Shown here: positions 1-36,470 of the stretch, piece after piece
How the letters are laid out: every line of letters starts with the position of its first letter
Position numbering within the stretch: position 1 is the first letter of the stretch
DNA from: Amblyomma americanum
Taxonomy: Eukaryota; Arthropoda; Arachnida; Ixodida; Ixodidae
DNA length: 64,000 bases
Assembly: GCF_052857255.1 (NCBI RefSeq)
Contig: NC_135498.1
Span: 88,096,639-88,160,638, forward strand
Reading direction: 5' to 3'
Translations under genes and position numbers: made by a program
The notes under the pieces: model-generated
What the model was told of the DNA's origin: nothing
What the model saw: the letters and a program-made list of their open reading frames with translations, nothing else
The model's database searches: none

Positions 1-19
1 GTTACCCTCTTTCTTGCAG

Positions 20-661
20 ACGAAGCAGAACAACACTGAGAACGAAGTGAACAGTTTAGAATGGAAGCAGTCCTTTGTGCCGCATACTGCCGACAGCAGC
101 AGATTTTGTGCGAAAGCACTACTTAACACCATCCCAACCAAGACTTGTGTGAAGCCCCGGAGTAACTCGGGTAAGTTCGGGTTCGCAGGAGCGTCGCGCA
201 AGCTGCAGCCAATGGGGGCTTTAGCTCGTCTGCTCGGTTTAACTACATTAAGGGCCTACTGCATGTTCGTAGTGATTGGTGAGTGTATAACTAATTTTAC
301 TGAAAACTTTTGGAAATCCCGGGTTAGTAGTTTTTTCGCATTGTCTCGTCGTACAGAGCCTCACGCCTTAGGCCAGCTGCAGAGCAATACGACGTACCAA
401 AGTTGCAGCGAAAGAGCAAATTATTAATTTTGAAAAAAGCAGGCACTGTTCGTGTGTTTTATGACGTAGAAGGTGTTAAGATTGTTAACTCGCGCAGATG
501 TCAAGCGCATTCGTCAGCGTCTGTCGGCCAGTTTGCAACGTGGGAAAGCCAGCTTGTTAAAGGACTAATAAAAGGGTGTACAAAAGTTAGCACAAGGCAA
601 TTTTTTTTTGCTCTTTTTTTTCTCAGCCAGATCACAGAAGTCGGCGAATGTGCTGCGTTAG
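20..661 (+). CDS. Possible terminal two exons of an unidentified plus-strand gene
   Basis: Exon a (20-170) lies between a strong acceptor (CTCTTTCTTGCAG) and a strong donor (CGG|GTAAGT). Its open frame begins TKQNNTENEVNSLEWKQSFV. Exon b would start at 627 after a T-rich acceptor (CTCTTTTTTTTCTCAG) and, in matching phase, reads ARSQKSANVLR then TAG at 659-661. I do not recognise the protein, and no poly(A) signal lies close by. If real, it would be antisense to the ABCA gene, inside one of its later introns or beside its 3' part. Chance splice-like signals are the alternative. Confidence 0.25.
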
Positions 662-1034
662 GATTATGCATCAGCTCGGGGAACTGGGGGGCTCGAGGGT
701 TGTGAACCAGGCATCAAGAACGACCTCGCCGCACGGTAAAATGATGACAAATTCTTCACCCGAGTACTGACCGTGCAGCACCGAAGACCCAAATTCACTC
801 CGAAGCAACCAGTGTGGGATGACTCTCGCAGTCGACCGTGCCATCCGCGCATGCGCAAAAGGGCCTGTTTCCCAGCTGCCGAGACGCACGTTTTGTCGCA
901 GTTGCTCTCAAATTCAACGCCGACATCATCGGCGACCATCACTTTCTGGTTATCGCTCACTCTGGCGTTGCACGTTAACAGCAACGCAGTAGTTTTTGTC
1001 GTGAGCAGGTGTTTGTTTGTTTTACGAGTTCAAT

Positions 1035-1200
1035 GTCCCAAATTGACTCAGGCTATGAGGGACGCCGTAGCGGAGGGCTGCGGATAATTTCGACCACCTC
1101 ACAGTACACGGGCCTCTAGCATTTCGCCTACATCGAAATACGACCACCGCGGCCGGGATCGAACCCGCGTCTTCCGGGTCAACAGCAGACCATCATAAGC
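1035..1200 (-). repeat. tRNA-derived SINE, family 2, copy a
   Basis: Read on the minus strand: a degenerate tRNA-like head with a B-box-like GGGTTCGATCCC (GGGATCGAACCC on plus at about 1156), a CATCGAAATACGACC block, then GGTGGTCGAAATTATCCG and GCGTCCCTCATAGCC. The same body recurs at about 22.6, 28.4, 40.1, 42.3 and 52.4 kb. It lies right after the donor of ABCA exon 15. Confidence 0.7.
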
Positions 1201-1244
1201 ACTGTGAGCGGGTGTTCGGCTATAGGCTGCCCGCTGTTCCTCAC

Positions 1245-27904
<26,660 letters not shown>

Positions 27905-28032
27905 CTGTCGAGGGAAGGGGGGAAAATAACGCCACGGTGAGAGTGCTAATAGTGAATTGGGCACTTTCGCCTAACCAAAAAAATGGAAGGGTTGTAACGT
28001 AGTTAAACCGAGTATAAGGGCGAAATCATGTT
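27905..28032 (-). promoter_or_regulatory. Acceptor region before ABCA start codon
   Basis: The pyrimidine run TTATTTTCCCCCCTTCCCTC and CGACAG directly before the ATG indicate a spliced leader exon. The promoter itself must lie further upstream and was not found. Confidence 0.5.
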
Positions 28033-28340
28033 TTTAGCCTTACTGGCTCCATGTTTTGCTTTGCTGGGTCGTCGGCACATCTGGTGACGATACTAGACTC
28101 AGGTTAATTAAGCTCTGATCGAGGTTAAGCTGATCTGATGTGTTCGCGCCGCAGGTGGAAGTAGATGGAGACGACGATGTGCTATGCGCAGCGCGAGAGT
28201 ATGTTGCAGTTTAACACGAGGCGTGACAGGCTGCGGCGATAGCATAGCGCTGTCGTGCAGCGGCCAGCGAAGCTGGTCTGTTCGCGCCGCCGTGGATTCA
28301 AATACCAGTTGCGGCGATATTTATTTATTCACTTAATTGG
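28033..28340 (+). repeat. SINE-like family 3, copy a
   Basis: Reverse complement of 46494-46825: shared words include TTTTGCTT(T/C)GCTGGGTCGT, AGCTCTGATCGAGGTTAAG, TTTAA(C/T)ACGAGGCGTGACAG and CTGCGGCGATAGC. It ends with a B-box-like GATTCAAATACC and an ATTTATTTATTCA tail. The pattern suggests a Pol III element, but no clear A box is seen. Confidence 0.65.
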
Positions 28341-28572
28341 GCAGCCACAGCGGCTCTGTGGTTATGGCTCTCGGCTGCTGGCCCGTAAGACGCGGGTTCA
28401 GTCCCGGCCGTGGGAGGTCATATTTCGATGCAGGCGAAACGCTAGAGTCCCGTGTACAGTGCAATGGCAGTGCACGTTGAAGAATCCCACGTGGTCGAAA
28501 TTTCTGGAGCCCTTCGCTACGGCGTTCCTCATAGACTAAGTCGCTTTGGGACGTTAAACCCCCATAAACAAT
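28340..28572 (+). repeat. tRNA-derived SINE, family 2, copy c (near full length)
   Basis: Head AGCGGCTCTGTGGTTATGGC (A-box region) and GGGTTCAGTCCCGGCC (B box), then CATATTTCGATGCAGGCGAA, GTGGTCGAAATTTCTGGAGC and CTACGGCGTTCCTCATAG, ending TTTGGGACGTTAAACCCCCA. The best-preserved copy here. It ends directly in the (TTCA)n/(TTCG)n tract. Confidence 0.8.
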
Positions 28573-28577
28573 TATTT

Positions 28578-28691
28578 TCATTCATTTATTCATTCATTCA
28601 TTCATTCATTCATTCATTCATTCATTCATTCATTCATTCATTCATTCATTCGTTCGTTCGTTCGTTCGTTCGTTCGTTCGTTCGTTCATTC
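28578..28691 (+). repeat. (ATTC)n-(GTTC)n microsatellite, tail of SINE
   Basis: About 18 ATTC units followed by about ten GTTC units, directly 3' of the SINE at 28340-28572 and therefore probably grown from its tail. Confidence 0.95.
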
Positions 28692-29500
28692 AATGACGGA
28701 ATTCAGCGATGAATCAGCTTTTGCAGGTTTGGATGTGAAGTACAGCTCTCGCTCTTAAAAGGCGGATGCTAGGCGACATTAGTGACAGCATTCAACAAGC
28801 AGCAACTGCAGCTGAAGGGGCGCCGAGCCTTTGCGAACTGACTCAATGATGGGCACTCGCCCTTCTTTGCGATAGCGTTGGTGTCTCGCGACACGCAGAC
28901 GCGTAGACAAAAGCCAGAGGCGTTGACCTTTAAGGAGAAGCTACGCGAGAAGGATGTGAAAGACTGATTGGCGCGCTTAGTGCAACACACGGGACGGGAC
29001 ATGTAAACAAGAAGAACACACACGGTGTGAAAAATATTCAGTTATCCGCCTCAGCAGCACCCGTCAAACCTATATGCGACAGCGACCCGGAAAACGTCGA
29101 AAAGCAGCTATAGCGTGCATTCGAGTTGATGATAGCTTGTCCCGGGGAAGCAAGGTTCTCGGTACGCCATCTTGTATTTCCTGAAGCGCTTTGAAAGGGC
29201 AGTGTTACGCACAACAACCGCTATACGGTTAACTCAACGCCCCAGACTATCCACGTACTCAAGTATGTGTGTGTCGACATCAAAATGCAGAAAGGTTTAG
29301 CTCGTTGTCCCAGCAAAAAAAAAAAAGAAGAAGAAAGAAAGAAACACTATTTACCAGTGTTCGCGACTTTGGACCCCATTATATTCAGAGTAACCTGAAG
29401 AGGGGGAAAAAAAGAAACTTGGCAGGAAACTCAAGAAGACCAACTCAATGCTCCACGTAACATGTGCTGTTGCTATAATGTCGGTGAAAAAAAAAAATCC
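28692..29500. other. Intergenic, nothing recognised
   Basis: Contains only a purine run (A12 and GAAGAAGAAAGAAAG at 29314-29343); no gene, SINE or foldback element seen. Confidence 0.5.
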
Positions 29501-29572
29501 TTCCGACACCGGGAATCGAACCCGGGCCTCCTGGGTGAAAGCCAGGTATCCTAGCCACTAGACCATGCCGGA
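29501..29572 (-). tRNA. tRNA-Glu (UUC)
   Basis: Minus strand folds as a complete 72-nt tRNA: acceptor TCCGGCA / TGTCGGA (7 bp with one G-U), D-arm GTCTAGTGGCTAGGA, anticodon arm CCTGG-CTTTCAC-CCAGG with anticodon TTC, T-arm CCGGG-TTCGATT-CCCGG, discriminator A. A/B promoter boxes are intact, and a run of at least ten T follows within a few bases as Pol III terminator. No CCA is encoded, as usual in eukaryotes. Confidence 0.93.
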
Positions 29573-30489
29573 GCACGGGCGGCAGTTGAGCTGCTGTCAT
29601 TTATGTACAGCAACGGCCAGCGCAATCTTATCTGGCTGCTTCCATAATCGTTATCCGTGGTAGATATCCGGGTAACGACCCATCAACAGAAAGTGCAGGT
29701 TGGCGATAGACATTGGAGTGCCTTCACACATATATACTGCATCTTTTTTTTTTTTGTCAAGCAAATGGAGGAGTGCCAGGATTCTCCCTCATAAATTTCG
29801 TCACTCGACAGTGAGAGGCATCCAGGCAGTTTAAAGGAGCTCACTAAGTGGCAGCTTAACGGAGTGGACGAAGGACAATGTACGGGTCACTGTTCTCATA
29901 ATTTATTTCCCCGCTAATTGCAACATATCGGGGCGGGGTACATCACGAAGCTCTGACAGCAGTACGCATAGCTCGAAAACCACACAGGACAAAGGGGGCA
30001 AGTGCCACAAACGCCGACTTGCTATTAGCTCTTGAAAGAACAAAGATGGCGAGAGTTTCTCAGTCTTTGACGGGTGTGTTTTGGCGCTGAGCAGTTTTCA
30101 CAATGTGTCGCCAACTGGCCTGACAAATGCTCACTTCCGCGTTCTGTTCCCGTTATCCGCTTATGCGGGGTCTCAACTGCGCCGTCCCAGCCTTCGTGTT
30201 GGAAACGTTTCAGGTGGCGATGAAATCGCGCTTGCCCCACACTTGCGCACGCTTTGCGAGAATATCACTCTAAAACATACACATATACGCGAGTTTTTAG
30301 ATGCTCACACAATGTTCGCACTCGTGACAGTTTAACTGCGCTGTTAATTTTCACGCTGTCAGTCAGTGCATTCATCATGCGTGTCAAAAAAGCCTTTGTT
30401 CAGTTTATTTACTTATTAGAGTATTTCTTCAAAAATTGGCGGTGGCTTAGCTCGGCTATGCCAGGATATACGTAGCGAAAGCTAAGGCA
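29573..30489. other. Intergenic, nothing recognised
   Basis: Downstream of the tRNA-Glu on plus coordinates; short T-run near 29746. No supported feature. Confidence 0.5.
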
Positions 30490-30690
30490 TAGTTTGATTA
30501 GCCTTGGTTAATATTGATTGCAAGTCCAGGTTAGTCTGGTTGTCTGGCTAGTTGTCTCGTGGTTCGTCACGCGGTTGGTCACCTGGTTGGTCACGTGGTG
30601 CGGTGCGACCATGTTGCGAATGCGACCACCGCCAAACTGTAAGCTCGTGGCCAATGTAGCTTTCGCTACAAAAAAACAAATGTCGAATTG
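30490..30690 (+). repeat. Diverged repeat related to 2335-2570
   Basis: GATTAGCCTTGGTTAATATT start, several GGTTGGTCAC(C/G)TGG words and GTAGCTTTCGCTAC end. It matches the copy in ABCA intron 14 in layout; identity is low. Confidence 0.4.
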
Positions 30691-31351
30691 CTTGTTTTTA
30701 TGCTCATTCTTGCAGAAATAAGCTTACAAACATACGTCTTTCTGTGTGTGCGTGTGAGTGTGTGGAAAGGGGGTCGGGGTCCAGGACATCGCACCAGATG
30801 ACGCTGACCATAGTGACGCCCCTAGTACCGCGACGTGACGCTTTAGAGACCCGAATTTTTTTTTTCTCCTAACCTTCGGTGTACTTTTAGTGCTCAATGC
30901 GACAGCGCCTGTATTGGTGCTTTAGGCGCACGAAATTCCGCTGTTTTATGCAGCGACCCTGCAGCACCCGGATGGAATCACTGCCGTCTATACGCGAGGC
31001 GGCTGCACAGCTACACCGTGGTTTCCAGTACAGATGCGACTTTTTTATTTCTGTAAAATGAATTGGAATCTGAATATTTCAAACTCTAACGGTGTGTAGC
31101 ATGACTTCATGACCGTAGATTTCATGCTTACACCTACTCCTGACCACACGATATACTACCATTTTTTTGCGTCTCCTGCTGTTCATCTTAAGTTTGAGGT
31201 TCATTTGCAATTAAATACGTGTTACATCGGTAATAAACAGTACAGAAGGAGGTCCCGAAGTTGAGACTATCAGCGGGACCTCCTGTTACAAAGCAGATAA
31301 AAATAAACTTTTGTTGGGCAGCGTAGTAAATAGACAGTTAAAACACGAATA

Positions 31352-31672
31352 ATTATTAATTATTACTAATTGGTTTTGGGGGAAAGGAAATGGCGCAGTA
31401 TCTGTCTCATATATCGTTGGACACCTGAACCGCGCCGTAAGGGAAGGGATAAAGGAGGGAGTGAAAGAAGAAAGGAACAATAGGTGCCGTAGTGGAGGGC
31501 TCCGGAATAATTTCGACCACCTGGGGATCTTTAACGTGCACTGACATCGCACAGCACACGGGCGCCTTAGCGTTTTTCCTCCATAAAAACGCAGCCGCCG
31601 CGGTCGAGTTCGAACCCGGGAACTCCGGATCAGTAGCCGAGCGCCCTAACCACTGAGCCACCGCGGCGGGGT
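31352..31672 (-). mobile_element. Ruka-like SINE, full length
   Basis: On the minus strand: GCCGCGGTGGCTCAGTGGTT (A-box head), GGGTTCGAACTCGACCGCGG (B box), TTTATGGAGGAAAAACGC, CCAGGTGGTCGAAATTATTC and GATATATGAGACAGATACTG, ending CCATTTCCTTTCCCCCAAAA then an AATTATTA tail. A near-duplication AAAACACGAATAAT / AAAACGCGAAAAAT brackets it (about 31340 and 31673), consistent with target-site duplication. The family name is from memory of the tick SINE. Confidence 0.85.
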
Positions 31673-32221
31673 AAAACGCGAAAAATAACGCAGGTTTACG
31701 TACAAAGGGCAGAGTTATACAGATTCAAGCGTAAAAGCACATCGGAGCGTTACGGTTACAAATCAAACATGATTACCAAGAAAATAATGCGAGACTAACA
31801 GGAAAAGCAAAAAAAAAAACAGCAAAGTACGTGAGGGACGATACGTAGTAGTTATGTCATCTAAGCGTCTTCGCTGCACAAGAAAGAAGCAGTAGCCAAT
31901 ACTCCTCATCACAAGAGTGCGCTTTTGCGTAGCGTTATGCTACAAGAATGGGGAAATAGAAAAATTCGACAGCGGAATAGGAGGTGCGGTATTCATTGAA
32001 GCAGGTTTGGAGCTAAAGATGTTTCCCGACTACTTATAGAACATGTGGTTTAATTTGGTGAGTATATGGTCGAAGTAAAACGAAAAAAAAAACATAATTC
32101 CTTGCACTCCCGTGCAACGAATAAAATATTTCAGTCATGTTTCCGGGCTCAGTCACCACATCCTATTGGTGCATGAAAAATATCGGTAGAGCAATTTCCA
32201 CTCCGCATCTCACGAGGAATA

Positions 32222-33071
32222 TACAGAGGGTTTCACCTAAGGCTTTGCACAAATTTAAAAAATAGGCTTTTTTACTTAAAGAGCGCTTTTTTCGGCATAG
32301 CAATGTCACCGGTGAAGTACATCAGAATACAGCTAAGGCGTGCTAACTAGCAGGCTGGTTAACTAATATTGAATAGTTTACTTTGTAGCTATTACAGTTA
32401 GGCTCCTTAATTATTGAGAGGCGTGTAGTCCATCTTAAGTAATATCTTTATGAATGTTTTAGAATTTCGAAAACGCGGTTACCCTCGGCGCCGTGGCCCG
32501 AGAAATTTTGGCTATTTCGACGAGTTACGTGCTTCTCGAAGGCGCAAGGGTTTTGGCGCGATGTAGCTAAAATTTGTTGGGCACAGCGCCGAGGGTAACT
32601 GCGTTTTCGAAATTCTAAAAAACCGATATGGATGTTACTTAAGATGGGCATGCCGCTTACAATGCTACGCCGAAAAAAGCTCTCTTCTAACTCAAATAAT
32701 ATTAATAATTGGTTTTGGGGGGAAAGGAAATGGCGCAGTATCTGTCTCATATATCGTTGGACACCTGAACCGCGCCGTAAGGGAAGAGATAAAGGAGGGA
32801 GTGAAAGAAGAAAGGAAGAAGAGGTGCCGTAGTGGAGGTCTCCGGTTAAATTTCGACCACCTGGGGATCTTTAACGTGCACTGACATAGCACAGCACACG
32901 GGCGCCTTAGCGTTTTTCCTCCATAAAGACGCAGCCGCCGCGGTCGGGTTCGAACCCGGGAACTCCGGATCAGTAGTCGAGCGCCCTAACCACTGAGCCA
33001 CCGCGGCGGGGCCTAACTCAAAACGCCTATATTAAAAAAATTGTGTAAAGTCTTAGGTGAAACGCGCTGTA
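32222..33071. mobile_element. Terminal-inverted-repeat (foldback) element carrying a nested Ruka SINE
   Basis: TACAGAGGGTTTCACCTAAG (left) pairs with the right end read in reverse complement, TACAGCGCGTTTCACCTAAG, extending into GCTTTGCACAA / ACTTTACACAA. TA flanks both ends. Internally AGAATTTCGAAAACGCGGTT and AACTGCGTTTTCGAAATTCT, plus CATCTTAAGTAATATC and ATGTTACTTAAGATG, make a large imperfect palindrome. No transposase. The SINE 32697-33012 sits inside, so the element is older. Confidence 0.8.
32697..33012 (-). mobile_element. Ruka-like SINE, full length, nested
   Basis: Same body as 31352-31672 with few differences and an intact A-box head and B box. A 10-bp target duplication CTAACTCAAA is exact (32687-32696 and 33013-33022), indicating a relatively recent insertion into the inverted-repeat element. 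Confidence 0.9.
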
Positions 33072-33169
33072 TATCAGGGGTGTCGCATTGCGGCTGAATG
33101 ATGTGAACGTAAAACACTTGCCATATATGTCTTGCACAAAGAGAACGGTTCCCGCAGCCCGAGCCAAGC

Positions 33170-33660
33170 ACGCTACAAGCGTTGACAGAACAGTGCGATC
33201 TGACCTTGCGCAGACAGGCGATGCCTCGCGGGCCGTTGGTAAACGCCGCTATGTGCGCTTCGGCGGGCGCTCAGCGCAGCACCGAACAGGGTCACGATGC
33301 AGCTGTGCGCGAGCGTCGATCGCGTTCCCACAGCACACGTGCCACTGGGTACTGCCTCCACGCGCAGACAGCCCTTGGAAGCTGCTGCTCCGTCCCGGGG
33401 CGGTGTAAAGTGCACGGGCATCGTGCACGCGCTGACCGCGGCGGGTCATTCGGTCGATGCAAAGCCCGGGCCCAGCGTTCCCAGGGAAACCGCGGCTCGG
33501 AAACGTGGACGCGCCGACGCGTGCGATCGCGTGCGTCTGCCCCGTAGTGGCGGTGACCACCGCGCAAGTATATACGTTCTTGCGCGCCTGATACTTTGTG
33601 CGACGAGGCCGCCCTGATTGCGCACGGCAGGCCTCTGAGGCACGCCAACGCGCCGTCACG
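33170..33660. other. GC-rich, CpG-rich island without recognised gene
   Basis: About 500 bp of high CpG sequence (e.g. GCGCCGACGCGTGCGATCGC near 33509). All six frames give basic low-information ORFs with no domain I recognise. It may be a promoter region or a high-GC repeat. Confidence 0.4.
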
Positions 33661-33936
33661 CATCTATGTCATCCCGGTCTGGTGTATGTTGCTTCGCACG
33701 TTCCATCTTCGGGAAACGTCGTTCTTTTCCTCTTTCTTGCCTTACACCGAAATCTTTCAGTCCGATTTCGCGGGAACGTGCCTATAGTTTCGAAATCTGG
33801 GGCGAGCTCTAAAGGTCGAAAGCCTGCGCAGGCTATTTACAGATGGATAAAACCTGCGCATGGTGGCACGATGCAATGTCATATTTTGTCCTGTAAACGA
33901 ATTGCGTTAACGGGTCCCGTTCAGTATTGATATGCT

Positions 33937-34676
33937 TGGGTATCGGGACCGAGGTCTTCACCGCATGACGATGAACTCTGCAGACGACGGAGGGAAGCCT
34001 TCAGGAGGGTTGGTAAACTTGAAGGTTTATTTACATATTTACAACAGAAGCAGGGAGACCAAAAGTCAGAGATGAAGTGCCGTGAAACCAGCTAAATTGC
34101 GGCTTAAATACAGTGGATATTCCCTAGGCACCTAGCTAGGGAAACCGGTGGCTGATCAAGCGTCCAATGGGCAGACACACTCTTCATAGTCTCCGCCCTA
34201 ACCCCGTGACCGCTCCGCCCTCACTAACACGTGCACAGGCGATAAGGAATCCTGGCGCCTTGAGGTCCTGGAATGCTGTTTCCGACGGGTTGACCAGGTG
34301 CATAAGGTCGTTGGCTTTGCAGGCGGTGATCCCCTCCGTGGGAAAGATATGTCCTGACGGCCCCGTGAATTCCAGAGGGTAAGATGAATCAGCCGTGTCC
34401 GCCCTAGCTTTGTCTGGCCGCGCAGGTGCAAGCGAGCGGGGAGGTTCCGGCGCCTTTGTTCGGGTCTTTCTGCCGGTCCACGTGAGGGCGCAGTTCGGGA
34501 GGAATGCCGCATTCCATACTCTGGACGAAAGGATGAGAGGCCTTTCGTCACAGCTCACCGTCGCCAGGAGCCGTTCCTAATCCTCTTCTCAGGACGACAG
34601 CACCTTTTGTCAAACATAGTTCGATGGCGCCTGCCGGGCTCGTCTGTTCCCGCTGTCGGGGCCTCCGATCACAACA
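33937..34676 (-). mobile_element. Candidate solo LTR
   Basis: Read on the minus strand: starts TGTTGTGATCGGAGGCCCCG, has a TATA-like TGTATTTAAGCCG at about 34105, an AATAAA signal at about 34027 (GTAAATAAACC) roughly 80 nt later, and ends CGGTCCCGATACCCAAGCA. That order is typical of LTR U3-R-U5 layout. No internal gag/pol and no clear target duplication. Could instead be an unrelated promoter/poly(A) coincidence. Confidence 0.35.
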
Positions 34677-35045
34677 GTGTACACTGAGGATCGCACACTG
34701 AGTAGCGACGTTAACTTTTCGTTCGCACCTCAAAGTTGTTAAAGACGACTCAGTGGACGTTCGTACGTTGCCACCATCGCGTTCCGACTGTCACAAACAG
34801 TCATCCTTGATCTAAAATCATGCGCACTAGCGTGCGCATAATCTTACTTTTTCTTTTCTAAGAATGGGTGAGGAGGGGGGCGTATTCGGTGTACATTTGT
34901 CCTGATCGAGAGGGTAAGAGAGAGGGGAGAATTACACTGGGTTAACCAAGTAGTTCTGGGAACGGAACGGTGTGAACCTGTCAGCCCGGTTAGAGTTGAG
35001 CTGTTTCCATAGATACACACGTCTGAGTAGAACACATTCCACCAC

Positions 35046-35128
35046 AAGCGTATGGGAGTAAAAATAGAGTAGGCTGTCCGCACTAAAGTAAAGCTTATTC
35101 CCTCTTTAATCCTTTCATTTTAGAGTCT
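35046..35128. repeat. MITE fragment, 'ACTCTAAAC' family
   Basis: GGGAGTAAAAATAGAGTAGG, CTGTCC, AAGCTTATTCCCTCTTTAAT and TTTTAGAGTCTAG recur from the element at 5235-5505, in compact form. Confidence 0.55.
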
Positions 35129-35659
35129 AGAAGGCGTGTGCTCACTCACGCAGCTCCCAAAACGTGGCGCATGCAGTACACGGGCACCTAAAATGTCCCC
35201 TCGCGGGAGAACCCGCCAGTCCTGGAGATCTAAGCAATGTAGGTTAGCGAGAAAAGGATAGTGAGCCTCCGTGCACAGTCTTCATCTCGTCCGCTTTCGT
35301 GTGTTAACGCTCTCCATTCACAAATGCACGCTAAACGTACTACGTCAAATGTCTGGAGCTCCTCAGCAAGCTCCTTACAATCATATCGGGTGTGGACCCC
35401 ATAAAATTGTAAGCGTGAACACAACGCGAAAAAGAAAAAGCGGGGACAGGAGCCGGGATTACCATGCTGGATCCGACTGTGTTTGCGTGGAACCGTTTCG
35501 AGGGAGCCAGCTCCGAGCTTCGAACCGGAAATTGCACGATTGGGAATTTCGCTTTTTTTTTTTTGTCGTGACCCATCGCTCTTCCCCCGTCGTTGAGCAG
35601 ACCGTTTACATGCACCTTGCCATGTGGGTCAGCATAAGCAAACCGCCCCGTGCTAGAAA

Positions 35660-35681
35660 GGGGGGGGGGGGGGGGGGGGGA
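35660..35681. repeat. Poly-G run
   Basis: At least 20 consecutive G. The length may be uncertain because homopolymers are error-prone. A comparable C run lies at 36540-36559. Confidence 0.9.
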
Positions 35682-36419
35682 GTTGATTCATCCCGACCAG
35701 CTACAGCTATAAGCAAACTGAGCTCGACAGGCCGGCTGCACCCGCTTCTGAGCGACAGAAAGGGGCCGTAAGAAACATTCATATAAAACGCTTCACAGCA
35801 CATTTTTCGGTCGACCAGAAATCGCCATTACACGCAAGTGAAGGTGTAATGAAACTCATCATTGTCAACCAGGATTGGCAACTGGCTGTTGAAATGTTTG
35901 TGTCGGTTGACTGCAGCATAGCTGGACACATTAAGAGAGACGCTGAAGAGAACTACATATAACATCCATCTTGGTTAAACTGGATCTATAGCTATGGTGG
36001 TGTTTGTTCGGCAGCCAAGACATTGAATCTACTGCTGAGAAAATTGGATTTCAATATACATTTTTTTTCCTCAGTGCAGTACATCGGAAATTTAGTGAAT
36101 CTTCAATACGCGTCAAATTTCTCTTTTCGCAGTTTTTTTTTTTTACAGCGCTGGTTCTAAATAAACATGCACTGTAGCCAAAAACTGCTCAGCGTATATC
36201 GAGATTAACACTCCAACTAAACGCTGCAGAAACAGCCATCTTTTTAGTGCAGCAGTTTTTCCGAAAAAGTTCACGCAAGCTTGCAGGTCGAACAGAAATG
36301 CCTTTCTTGTTATTTCGTATTCCGCTGACTCCGCACTCACCAACTGAAAGCGGTACTGACATCTCGTATCACTTAAAAGCAAATGCATTTTTCTTCACAA
36401 TGCAATGAGCTGAAATTAG

Positions 36420-36470
36420 CCTGAGTCGCTTTGGGATCTTTATTACCATAAATCTATAAAACCAAACCAA
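36420..36470 (+). repeat. SINE family 2, 3'-end fragment
   Basis: CTGAGTCGCTTTGGGATCTTTATTACCATAAAT-like end only, matching the 3' terminus of family 2 (kept short here). No head or body. Confidence 0.45.

Noticed and set aside
664..984. Minus-strand frame VADDVGVEFESNCDK.. as a further ABCA exon
   Set aside because: No phase-1 acceptor joining exon 15, and no similarity to ABCA extracellular loop 2 or later domains.
31286..31661. ORFs in Ruka-like SINEs (LGRSATDPEFPGSNPTAAAAF.. in several places)
   Set aside because: Read-through of SINE sequence; the same peptide recurs with every copy.
33173..33663. Several overlapping 100-136 codon ORFs
   Set aside because: Simultaneous open frames on both strands in CpG-rich DNA indicate lack of stops by composition, not coding.
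34817..34836. Short palindrome ATGCGCACTAGCGTGCGCAT
   Set aside because: Perfect but only 20 bp, within chance expectation for 64 kb with such repeats; not listed as a feature.
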